A stretch of 64,000 bases of DNA, from NCBI RefSeq assembly GCF_006716645.1, contig NZ_VFPL01000001.1, forward strand, positions 3,348,001 to 3,412,000, read 5' to 3'. Positions 18,868 through 26,666 of this stretch are shown here, piece by piece; positions within the stretch are counted from its first letter, which is position 1, and each line of letters starts with the position of its first letter. Source of the DNA: Arcticibacter tournemirensis. GTDB taxonomy: Bacteria > Bacteroidota > Bacteroidia > Sphingobacteriales > Sphingobacteriaceae. Position numbers and translations under genes: made by a program. The notes beneath the pieces were generated by a model. The model ran no database searches, was not told where the DNA came from, and was given only the letters and a program-made list of their open reading frames with translations.

Positions 18868-18925
18868 CAGCGATCTTCTTTTTTAATAAATTGGATCACT
18901 AAGTATAACCAAAACCAAAGTTAGA

Positions 18926-19110
18926 GGGGTCAATATGCTCCGGTAAAGCCTTCCCTTTAATCATATCAAGGGGGTCAACATGCTCCGGTACGCATTGCGC
19001 CTATCTCCTAGAGGGGGTCAGCATCCGCCGGAATGGCAGGCGATTCTGTTGAATTAAGCCGCATTCCTATGCGCTATTCTAACCGCTTTTGAGGGGTCAA
19101 CATGCTCCGG
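18926..19110. repeat. Right-end terminal repeats of the IS (four copies)
   Basis: Four copies of an 18-bp motif, GGGGTCAACATGCTCCGG in two cases, at 18926-18943, 18971-18988, 19014-19031 (most diverged) and 19093-19110. They are inverted relative to the two left-end copies, giving a 2:4 asymmetric arrangement. Confidence 0.85.
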
Positions 19111-19118
19111 AATATCCA

Positions 19119-19124
19119 GTAATT
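19119..19124. repeat. Target-site duplication, right copy
   Basis: GTAATT directly outside the right end of the element, identical to 16500-16505. Confidence 0.85.
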
Positions 19125-19372
19125 GGTTTAGCTTCCTTTAATGTTACATTGTTATACAAAAAGTCAAACTTTGTTTGCTTCTTTATTTGTGCGATCACCT
19201 CTGATATAGGGGCATTCGTAACCGTTAAAGATATTTTTTGCGCAAAACCTTCCGCCCTTATCTGAGAAAAGGCGGTAACAAGCAAAATAAAGGTCAATTT
19301 CATTATTAGAAAAAGATTTGAACGCGCACAGGAACCTCTCCTGAAAGGGAGTTCAGTAAATTTTTTATACAT
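19119..19372 (-). pseudogene. susC 5' part: signal peptide and start of STN domain
   Basis: Begins at the ATG at 19372 with a basic N-region, then a signal peptide (MKLTFILLVTAFSQIRAEGFAQ; a second ATG marks its usual start) and the first half of the secretin/TonB N-terminal domain (ISLTVTNAPISEVIAQIKKQ ... LKEAKPIT). The natural frame stops being susC at PIT, where the insertion element begins; translation runs a few codons into the element and stops. The STN domain receives the FecR signal in regulated SusC receptors, which fits the sigma/anti-sigma genes upstream. Confidence 0.9.
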
Positions 19373-19450
19373 TTGAGTGTTAGGTTAAAATTTAAATTTA
19401 TTGTTAGCTTCAATCTATTTAATGAATTACCTGGCTCAGCTTTGCTGACG

Positions 19451-19480
19451 AACCAAGGGAGATTCGACCATCCCTTGGTT
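19451..19480. promoter_or_regulatory. Perfect stem-loop in the susC leader region
   Basis: AACCAAGGGA (19451-19460) pairs with TCCCTTGGTT (19471-19480) around a 10-nt loop in the 247-bp gap between fecR and susC. A small second hairpin (TCAGC/GCTGA) lies at 19436-19448. Neither has a minus-strand T-tract, so they may structure the susC mRNA leader rather than terminate fecR. No -7 box is visible in the gap. Confidence 0.5.
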
Positions 19481-19619
19481 TAGGTATTTAGTCTTTGTAT
19501 CTTCTTTAAGATTCCTCCTTTCTTAAGTTGATTCGTAAATTGGTTAATTTGATTACAATATTCTTTCTCTATTGTTTATTAAATATCCAATAAGTTTATA
19601 ATACTGTCTTTTTGAGATA

Positions 19620-20813
19620 TTAATTCGATACAACTATCGTCCTTCCTTCTACTTTAAAATCAACATTTCCTAATATTTTGAGAACTTTTAAAATGTCATC
19701 TAAGTCTGAAGAACGGGAAAATGTGCCGCCGAACTTTTCTTCTTTGTTAATACTTTGATAGTCGATATTTACATCATACCACCGGCCTATCACTTTCATT
19801 ATACTGGTTATATCTTGATTGTCGAATATAAAATATCCGTTTTTCCAGGAGATGATATTCTCGGTGTTGACATTTCTTACATCAATTGCTCCGTCGCCGC
19901 TAAAAACCGTAGATTGCTGGCCCGGTGATAGTATACGTGAATTTCCAGACGATGTATTACTCGTCTTTATACTACCCTCCATTAAAGTAGTGCTGATAAT
20001 CGGTTCGTCTTTATAACCATTGATATTAAAATGGGTGCCCAACACAGTTACTTCTTGTTTTCCGGTTTTTACGATAAACGGCCGGTTTTTATCTTTTGCT
20101 ACCTCGAAGTAGGCTTCTCCGTCTAGCTGTATCCTGCGTTCTTTGCTCCCATGGAAATTTACAGGATACACCAATTTCGAAGCGGCATTCAACCAAACGG
20201 AAGTCCCATCGGGCAAGCGTACCTGATACTGCCCTCCCCTGGGTGTTTCTATGGTGTTGTACTGCGATGAGCCTGAACCAGCAGAAGAGTTTTCAGTGGT
20301 ATAGATGATCTGTCCGTCTGCTGTTTTTATAATTTTTATACCTGCCTGGGCAGCGATACTTCCATTGGCTGCATCAGTAAGCGATATTTTCTTTCCGTTA
20401 CTTAATGTTAAAAATGCCTTATTTCCACCGGGATGAACAACTGTAGGCTTAACGGCCAAACTTTGTGTACTATCTTTCCGGTTGAATAAAAGATAACCAG
20501 CACTCATAACGATTAATATAGTGGCAGCAATTGAAACCGGCCACCATAACCTCAACGTTCTTTGACGTAAAGACGATACGCCGGGTGAAGACAAACGAGA
20601 TTCGACCGCTTCATACATACGGTTTACTTCTGAACTTGTTAAGTTGCTTTGCCTATCAGAAGCAAGGACGTGTTCCACGTCCTCTTCAATTGCAGAGTCC
20701 CACTCGGCCTGGCGAGTACCGCTTTCTATATGCGAAAACACCTCATCTAGCTCCTCGCGACTGCATTGCCCGTTGATGTATTTTAGAAAAAGGTCCTTAA
20801 TTTTATAGTCCAC
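19620..20813 (-). CDS. FecR-family anti-sigma factor
   Basis: 397 residues: cytoplasmic N-terminal sigma-binding region, one membrane helix (WWPVSIAATILIVMSAGYLLF, about residues 89-109), a periplasmic FecR domain (YNTIETPRGGQYQVRLPDGTSVWLNAAS ... GEAYFEVAKDKNRPF) and a C-terminal DUF4974/STN-like domain ending in TIVVSN. It relays the state of the SusC STN domain to the sigma factor. The likely start is GTG at 20813; 91 bp separate it from the sigma gene. Confidence 0.92.
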   Translation of the reverse strand: MDYKIKDLFLKYINGQCSREELDEVFSHIESGTRQAEWDSAIEEDVEHVLASDRQSNLTSSEVNRMYEAVESRLSSPGVSSLRQRTLRLWWPVSIAATILIVMSAGYLLFNRKDSTQSLAVKPTVVHPGGNKAFLTLSNGKKISLTDAANGSIAAQAGIKIIKTADGQIIYTTENSSAGSGSSQYNTIETPRGGQYQVRLPDGTSVWLNAASKLVYPVNFHGSKERRIQLDGEAYFEVAKDKNRPFIVKTGKQEVTVLGTHFNINGYKDEPIISTTLMEGSIKTSNTSSGNSRILSPGQQSTVFSGDGAIDVRNVNTENIISWKNGYFIFDNQDITSIMKVIGRWYDVNIDYQSINKEEKFGGTFSRSSDLDDILKVLKILGNVDFKVEGRTIVVSN

Positions 20814-20904
20814 TTCCGGCTTTTTATGACTTATACAATCGGCAGGAGATTTACATATACGATCAATGTAAAAAAAGATTATATAATTTATAAAACTCTG
20901 ACTG

Positions 20905-21513
20905 TTAGTCTAATAAATTTGAGAGAAATACTAGAAGAGCCAGTGCCGCGTTTTTAAATGTGATATACTCCCGGATAGATCTTAGCGCTTTCACCATCTG
21001 ACTGTTAACAGTGCCTTCAGTGATGGCCAATTCAGCAGCGACCTGCTTATAAGAAAGGCCCTGCATTTTACAACGAATGAAAACTTCTTTGCACTGTGGT
21101 GGCAATTTGGAGATTGCTTCAGTTAACATAACATTGCTTTCTGAGTATTCAACCTGCAATTCGGTAGTATTTTCACTGGGATCGACGTATTTTCTGATTT
21201 CGTTAAGGATACCTGATTCGTGCTGCAAGCGCTTTAATAGGTTAAGTAAATGCCGCTTGGCTATGGTGTAGAGATAAGTCCTAAATGGCAGCTCGGGGTC
21301 AATTAGTACACGGGTTTCCCATATCTTAATAAAAACATCCTGAACAACATCTTCAGCTAACTGACGCGATTTCGCTGTGCGCAAGATAAAATAGTGTAGT
21401 TTTTTTACGTGGATATCATATAATGACCTTAATGCGCCTTCATGCCCTTCGTGAAGAAGGAAAATAAGTTCTTTTTCAGAAAGTTCACTATACTTAACGG
21501 TAGCTATATCCAT
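20905..21513 (-). CDS. ECF sigma factor, FecI-like, Bacteroidota family 1
   Basis: About 202 residues with region 2 (LYDIHVKKLHYFILR ... AEDVVQDVFIKIWE) and region 4 (LPPQCKEVFIRCKMQGLSYKQVAAELAITEGTVNSQM). It would drive the susCD operon when released by the FecR protein. The frame also opens with a TTG at 21528, but the ATG at 21513 is preferred. Sigma, anti-sigma, susC and susD are collinear, the standard trans-envelope signalling arrangement of Bacteroidota polysaccharide loci. The insertion in susC probably leaves this sigma factor without its normal inducing signal. Confidence 0.92.
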   Translation of the reverse strand: MDIATVKYSELSEKELIFLLHEGHEGALRSLYDIHVKKLHYFILRTAKSRQLAEDVVQDVFIKIWETRVLIDPELPFRTYLYTIAKRHLLNLLKRLQHESGILNEIRKYVDPSENTTELQVEYSESNVMLTEAISKLPPQCKEVFIRCKMQGLSYKQVAAELAITEGTVNSQMVKALRSIREYITFKNAALALLVFLSNLLD

Positions 21514-21841
21514 ATTCAATGGAATCAATATTTTATAGGTAACTCAGACTCCGAAAGATATCTTTCAAAAGCCGGGACATAAAAGCATTTTTTTTATTGA
21601 TAACCGGGCATTAAAATGCGTCAAACAAATACATCCTGCATACCAAAGATAATGATAGAATATCTGAAATAAAAGTGCAAGTTATATATGCTAAAACGTT
21701 ACAGAAGGGCTCAACAGCCGTTATTGTAAATTGCTGTCAATAGTTACTCCTTTCTTTCTTCTCTTACATTATTTCCATCTTCAACTCCCTGGTTTTGCGA
21801 GTGTTTTATTTTGCTGATATTTGATTAATAATACTTATCAT
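21514..21841. other. Divergent intergenic region
   Basis: About 330 bp between the sigma gene (minus) and the TonB-like/TPR gene (plus). It is A/T-rich, with an A/T run at 21587-21600. It should contain both promoters, but I could not find a full TTG/TAnnTTTG pair on either strand. Confidence 0.35.
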
Positions 21842-22840
21842 ATGCGTAATTTTCTCTTAGCCCTTTCCTTTTTATTATATCATACCCTATGCATTGGCCA
21901 GATTGCTGGCAGCTGGATAAAAACAAGAGTGGTGTTCAGTAACAACACAGAGCTTCCTGAAGACATGGAATTGAAATATAGTTACGCCCGGTATACCTTT
22001 GAAAGAGACGGTAATTTGTATATCTCGATGAAATATGATTCAAAAGGAACCGCGGTAAAGTATGTCACCGATAACAATGTTCTGACAACCAGTTTAAAGG
22101 AAACTGGTATGCCCCTTAATTGTTATAAAATCGAAGAGTATAATGACAGTTCACTGGTTTTGCTGCAATCCGGAAGAAGCGGTTTTGACGGCAATGATTG
22201 TCTTCGTTTATTTCTGACTTCGGAAAAGAAATACACGTCTTCATTTACAGCAACGATGAATGACATCTTTTCCATTAAAGGTCCCGACACGATTTTTGTA
22301 GCCAATGACAGGCTATTCCCCCGATATAAAGGAAAAGGAGAGCTTTTTGATGTACTCAAATCGGGTATGCCGGAGCAACAATCTGCCGACATGCGCTTTC
22401 TTGCCACTTATGTAGTCGATAAAAACGGTCTCGCCGACAGTCTTCATATTATAGAAGGTATCAGCAAGGATTTCGATCGTATAATCTTGAAGAACTTTAA
22501 CAAAATCAGGAAAAACTGGACGCCTGCCCTCTACAAGGGACGGCCGGTTGCTGTATTGATGACACAGGAATACAGGTACTTTTCCTCTGAAACAATGCTG
22601 CCTGTTTTTGATTTCGGAAAAAAAGGAAAGGATGCTATACATGAAGGAGATTATGGGAAAGCTCTTTATTATTTTGATCTAGCTATTAAAAAGTATCCGG
22701 ATAATGTCGAACTTCTGTACCAAAGAGCAGTTTGCCGGGGGTACCTTGGTAATAATGATGCTGCCTGCGCCGATCTTGAGAAAATAAAGGAGCTGGGAAG
22801 CAATCTAGGAAAGGAATTGCAGGGAAGGTTCTGTAAATAA
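21842..22840 (+). CDS. Exported protein with TonB-C-like domain and TPR tail
   Basis: About 332 residues starting at MRNFLLALSFLLY (an upstream ATG at 21821 adds seven residues). After the signal peptide there is a beta-rich region of about 150 residues, then a segment like the TonB C-terminal domain (ATYVVDKNGLADSLHIIEGIS ... NWTPALYKGRPVAVLMTQEYRY, about residues 195-260), and a TPR pair (EGDYGKALYYFDLAIKKYPDNVELLYQRAVCRGYLGN) near the end. Bacteroidota have many such proteins, where the TonB-like fold serves protein binding. There is no membrane anchor apart from the signal peptide. Confidence 0.6.
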   Translation: MRNFLLALSFLLYHTLCIGQIAGSWIKTRVVFSNNTELPEDMELKYSYARYTFERDGNLYISMKYDSKGTAVKYVTDNNVLTTSLKETGMPLNCYKIEEYNDSSLVLLQSGRSGFDGNDCLRLFLTSEKKYTSSFTATMNDIFSIKGPDTIFVANDRLFPRYKGKGELFDVLKSGMPEQQSADMRFLATYVVDKNGLADSLHIIEGISKDFDRIILKNFNKIRKNWTPALYKGRPVAVLMTQEYRYFSSETMLPVFDFGKKGKDAIHEGDYGKALYYFDLAIKKYPDNVELLYQRAVCRGYLGNNDAACADLEKIKELGSNLGKELQGRFCK

Positions 22841-22919
22841 GGGTCTCTTTACGATTAACAACAACGATCAAGTCTGGATGTTGTAAGCCGGGACCTGGAA
22901 ATATTCACGAGTGATATAT

Positions 22920-23792
22920 ATGAAACCATTCATTACATTCTTTTGCTTGACAGTCCTTGCATTAACTTCGTATAGAGAAAAAGCAGGAGCGAAAACTATC
23001 ATTATGAAAACAACCGACAGTCTAACTTTCAAAAGCGGCTATTCTGAAGTGAATGGTCTTAAGATGTACTACGAAATTTATGGATATGGAAAACCGCTTG
23101 TCTTAATTCATGGCGGTGGCTCTACAATCCAAACAAGTTTTGGAAGAGTGATTCCTCTGCTTGCCAAAAGCAGACAAGTAATCGCGGTAGAGCTGCAGGC
23201 ACACGGGCGGACAAGCGACAGAAACGCAGATCTCTCATTTGAACAAGATGCCGATGATGTAGCAGCGCTTTTGAAAAATCTCAATATTGATAAAGCCGAT
23301 TTTTTCGGTTTCAGTAATGGCGGGACAACTACGCTGCAGATCGCCATTCGTCATCCAGAAATAACAGGCAAGATTATTCTAGGTTCCGCTCTTTCCAAAA
23401 GGAACGGAGTTCCGTCAGCTTTTTGGAATTTCATGAAACAAGCCAGCTTGGATCAAATGCCCGGACAGCTGAAATTAGCCTATATAGAGGTTGCACCGGA
23501 CACAAATGGCTTGCAAATAATGCACGACAGGGACGCAAAGAGAATGGTAAATTTCACAGATATACCCGATGAGAAAATAAAATCAATTAAAGCCCCCGCC
23601 TTAATTATTATAGGCGACAAAGACGTCATTACTCCTGAACACGCTATTGAAATGCACAGAATGATTGGCGGTTCACAGTTAGCCATCATCCCCGGTGTAC
23701 ATGGTGAATACATAGGAGAAATAACAACGCTAAAACAAGAGTTTAAGGAAGCTGACTTGGTAGTGGGCATGATTGAAAAATTTCTTGATTAA
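22920..23792 (+). CDS. Exported alpha/beta hydrolase
   Basis: About 290 residues from MKPFITFFCL (the frame opens three codons earlier). A hydrophobic N-terminus suggests export. Catalytic features: LIHGGGSTI oxyanion motif near residue 58, GFSNGG nucleophile elbow near 122, IIGDKDVITPEHA acid near 233 and the histidine in PGVHGEY near 258. Lipase, esterase or epoxide-hydrolase-like activities are possible. It lies 79 bp after the TonB-like/TPR gene, without obvious operon control. Confidence 0.78.
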   Translation: MKPFITFFCLTVLALTSYREKAGAKTIIMKTTDSLTFKSGYSEVNGLKMYYEIYGYGKPLVLIHGGGSTIQTSFGRVIPLLAKSRQVIAVELQAHGRTSDRNADLSFEQDADDVAALLKNLNIDKADFFGFSNGGTTTLQIAIRHPEITGKIILGSALSKRNGVPSAFWNFMKQASLDQMPGQLKLAYIEVAPDTNGLQIMHDRDAKRMVNFTDIPDEKIKSIKAPALIIIGDKDVITPEHAIEMHRMIGGSQLAIIPGVHGEYIGEITTLKQEFKEADLVVGMIEKFLD

Positions 23793-23984
23793 TAACGAAC
23801 TGATAACAGGATATTGACAACAGTCTAACCAAGAAGTAACCCGGAAGCCATCACCACCGGAACTGCTTCGACACAGCACCTGATCACCTTGCTGAAACGG
23901 CGATCGCTTCATGAAGGAAATAGGGTTCCATGCAATTGCATCGACGTATCGATAGGCATGTTGGTTAGATAAGGGTTAGATAGA

Positions 23985-24025
23985 AGTAAAAGAACGAAGG
24001 CGCTTGAATCACGTGCCTCCGTTCT
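23985..24025 (-). terminator. Terminator after the susD remnant
   Basis: An 11-bp stem with one mismatch (23991-24001 with 24015-24025) is followed on the minus strand by TTTTAC. It sits 16 bp beyond the stop of the susD remnant and probably was that gene's native terminator. Confidence 0.6.
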
Positions 24026-24040
24026 TATGCAATTAGTTCA

Positions 24041-24820
24041 TTACCATTCTGGATTTTGCACCAGTGTTGGGCAGCGCTGTAACTCAGTATACATAATCGG
24101 GAATAAATAATGCTTGGTTGAGAACACTCTTTCTTCTACGCAAAATCTTTCCATTTTATACTTAACCCCACCTATAATAATCTTCCCGTTATCAGACTGA
24201 ACGGGTCTCATTCCATTGATCATCCGCTGACATTTGGGATAAGCTCCGTTGTTACTTTTCCAGTAAATTTGAGATCTTTCAGTATTTGTTGATCCTGAAG
24301 CTTTCCATAGGGTTTCTTTAGCAAGTTCAGTTGTACTGCTGGGCTCAAGATACAGTCTGCTTTGCCAAGGCCTTTTGTCCTCGTAAAAGAACTCAACCCT
24401 GCGTTCCCGTTTTATGTAATCCCTCATAACAGCAGCATCAACTTTGGCAGATGGAGGCATTGGGACCATAAAAGAGCGGGCCCTAACCCTGTTTATCATG
24501 TCGTATATCTCTTGATTTGGGCCACTAATTTCATTTACTGCTTCACAATAGATATATATAAATTCAGGCAGCCGCCAAACAGGAGGACAATTAATATCAA
24601 AGCTACCGCTCTTATTGTAAGCCTCTTTCTGAAATTTGCGTAAGTAGTATCCTGTGGTAGTTGCGTTTGTGGCGCCTATCTTGTCGGAACCAGTAGCTGT
24701 ATTGACTGTCTTTTTATTATTGCTGTTGTCTCTATATGGCGCACCGTGATAAATTATGTCCCGATAGAAACGAGGGTCGCGCCTCTGATAGGGTATGTAA
24801 CACCGAAACCAGAGTCGTGT
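24041..24820 (-). pseudogene. 3' remnant of a second susD/ragB gene
   Basis: The frame is open from 24820 to the stop at 24041 (about 260 codons) and reads as the C-terminal half of SusD: PYQRRDPRFYRDIIYHG, TTGYYLRKF, RLPEFIYIYCEAVNEI, YDMINRVRARS, RDYIKRERRVEFFYEDKR and the closing LFPIMYTELQRCPTLVQNPEW. Its first ATG is at 24499; no signal peptide, lipobox or N-terminal half exists, and the homology ends beside the ABC transporter ATPase gene at 24853. No susC partner is adjacent. It is a decayed glycan-uptake gene whose 5' half was lost by a rearrangement. Confidence 0.85.
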
Positions 24821-24852
24821 CTAATCCGAAAGCCAGTCTATCTCAATCCTCC

Positions 24853-25506
24853 ATGCTAAAACTACAAAAATTCCGGAAAAGATACGGTTCTTATGCTGCA
24901 CTGAATATCGGAGATATAGAAATTCCCTCAGGTATCTTTTGGATCCAGGGAAGCAATGGCTCCGGAAAAAGCACTTTTTTGAAAGCTCTAGCCGGCGTAC
25001 TTGCCTTCGATGGAGATATATTGTTAGACGGCGTCTTAAGTATTAAAAAACAGCCAGTTAGATATAGGTCGACCGTGAATTTTGCCGAGGCTGAACCTCT
25101 GTTTCCTGAATTTCTGACCGGTACAGAGATGGTTAGGCTTTTTATTGAGGCTAAGGGAGGCTCCCCTGATCAAACCGACCGCTATGTTGAAAACATTGGA
25201 ATGGCACCACATATTCATCGGTCGATAGGCAGCTTTTCCAGCGGAATGGTTAAAAAACTGTCGCTCATCCTCGCTTTTATTGGTAAACCGCAACTCATTC
25301 TGCTTGATGAGCCGCTTATAACACTTGATGCACTTTCTCTGGATGTTTTGTATTCCTGGATACAGGAAGCAAATCGCGATCATGGTGTTTCGTTTTTGCT
25401 TTCATCTCACCAGTCGTTAAATACGGACTTTGTAAAAGATGCCTCTGAAATTGTGGTCGAAAACAAAACCTTAAACCTGCTAAATGATCCTCTCGTCAAC
25501 AAGTAA
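24853..25506 (+). CDS. ABC transporter ATP-binding protein
   Basis: 217 residues starting at MLKLQKFRKRYG; a longer frame to 24736 overlaps the susD remnant on the other strand and is not needed. Walker A is GSNGSGKST near residue 34, the signature is SFSSGMVKKLSL near 129 and Walker B LILLDEPL near 152. It overlaps the next gene by 23 bp and so works with that membrane protein, probably as an exporter or ABC-2-type system. The substrate is unknown. Confidence 0.88.
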   Translation: MLKLQKFRKRYGSYAALNIGDIEIPSGIFWIQGSNGSGKSTFLKALAGVLAFDGDILLDGVLSIKKQPVRYRSTVNFAEAEPLFPEFLTGTEMVRLFIEAKGGSPDQTDRYVENIGMAPHIHRSIGSFSSGMVKKLSLILAFIGKPQLILLDEPLITLDALSLDVLYSWIQEANRDHGVSFLLSSHQSLNTDFVKDASEIVVENKTLNLLNDPLVNK

Positions 25507-26626
25507 TATACTCATTAAGTTGTTTGCCAAAGATTTCCTCAAGTCGAATTCAGGATTCCTTGTGTTTCTTTTTGGCTCCTTAGCGAGCTATCTTTTTTTC
25601 ATTAACACAGTGGGAGATGTAAACCTGATCACTCCTGAGGAGCTGACCTTTTATCACTTTATATTTGTCATGACTTTCATAAGCAGTCCTGTGATGACGC
25701 TAATAATTGCCATGCTACTTATTATTTATTCCGTTAAAAGCTGGTCGTATATCTGCAAGTCAATCACTACTGAACGGAATGTTTTTTTGTTATACAGTAT
25801 TACTTCTTTAAGCCGACAAAAACAGTTTAAAAACTGGTTTCTTGTGCAGTTTGTAGTTTATCTGCCCGTATTGGCGTACTGTACTTTTGCTCTAACCTTC
25901 GGCGTTATTTTCGGACACATTCTCCTGCCCTTTCTAATGTTAATCTTCCTTTTGCTTATGACTACCTTCAGCGCCTGGATTTACATGGGCAGGATGGCTT
26001 TGATGCAGGAGTGTAAAGAAGTTTCAGAGTTTATCTACCCTTTATTGTCCCTGGGTAAAAGCCAGAGATATCTATCTCTTTATTATGTGGCACATCGGCA
26101 GAAAGCAGCATTGATGATTGTAAAGGGGCTGTCGTTGATACTCGTATTGTTTATTGGTGAAGCTTTTCAGAATGTAACAGAGGGATCAAAGATCGCCGCT
26201 TTTTTTATGCTGAGCATTGCTATCTCACACTCCTATCTCTTAATCAGGCAACATCAATTTCTGGAAGAGTATTTTAGTTTGGACCGCAATCTTCCTCAAC
26301 CCAGGTTCCAGCGATTTCTATGGTTTGTCTTTGAGTGGTTGCTGTTGGTCATCCCTGAAATTGTTTGGCTCTTTTACAGCTTCGATGGCATAGTCGCCGG
26401 CGAATCGTTATTATTGTCCATTGGGCTTGCCCTGTTGTTAAGATGCATTTTATACCTCGGCAAAATACCTATAAAGCGTTATTATCAAATGGTGTTTATC
26501 CTCTATTTTGTTTTCCTGATCCTGATTCTCTACGAACAGACGTTGCCGCTAGCAGTTCTTGCCGGCACCGGGGCTTTCGTAATTTTTTATAAAAAATATT
26601 ACAATGGAAACGGATACAGTCTTTAA
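25484..26626 (+). CDS. ABC transporter membrane subunit (ABC-2-like)
   Basis: 380 residues, strongly hydrophobic, about nine or ten membrane helices. No periplasmic binding protein or large extracytoplasmic domain. Its start lies inside the end of the ATPase gene, implying translational coupling. It is diverged, and I assign it mostly from context. Heterodimeric or homodimeric export of a small molecule or peptide is possible; no biosynthetic or immunity gene nearby points to a substrate. Confidence 0.7.
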   Translation: MILSSTSNILIKLFAKDFLKSNSGFLVFLFGSLASYLFFINTVGDVNLITPEELTFYHFIFVMTFISSPVMTLIIAMLLIIYSVKSWSYICKSITTERNVFLLYSITSLSRQKQFKNWFLVQFVVYLPVLAYCTFALTFGVIFGHILLPFLMLIFLLLMTTFSAWIYMGRMALMQECKEVSEFIYPLLSLGKSQRYLSLYYVAHRQKAALMIVKGLSLILVLFIGEAFQNVTEGSKIAAFFMLSIAISHSYLLIRQHQFLEEYFSLDRNLPQPRFQRFLWFVFEWLLLVIPEIVWLFYSFDGIVAGESLLLSIGLALLLRCILYLGKIPIKRYYQMVFILYFVFLILILYEQTLPLAVLAGTGAFVIFYKKYYNGNGYSL

Positions 26627-26666
26627 TGAAATTTCATATAAAGCACCGACTTTGTCTTAATCTTCC

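Larger units (their letters stand above)
16506..19118 (-). mobile_element. Complete IS21-family insertion sequence (2,613 bp)
   Basis: The plus strand begins TGGAGATTCCGGAG and ends CTCCGGAATATCCA, imperfect inverted ends in the TG...CA form usual for IS21. It carries istA and istB in the usual order and spacing, repeated transposase-binding-like motifs at both ends, and is flanked by the 6-bp duplication GTAATT. Both reading frames are intact, so the copy is probably recent and possibly active. It inserted in the STN-domain region of susC, in the same orientation as the host operon. Confidence 0.93.

Noticed and set aside
24736-24852. 39-codon N-terminal extension of the ABC ATPase
   Set aside because: The extension runs antisense through the susD remnant and lacks any family similarity; the ATPase domain begins at the ATG at 24853.
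24041-26626. ABC pair plus neighbours as a bacteriocin or lantibiotic export cluster
   Set aside because: No precursor peptide, modification enzyme or immunity gene is adjacent; the S41 peptidase is on the opposite strand and is a general exported protease by its domains.
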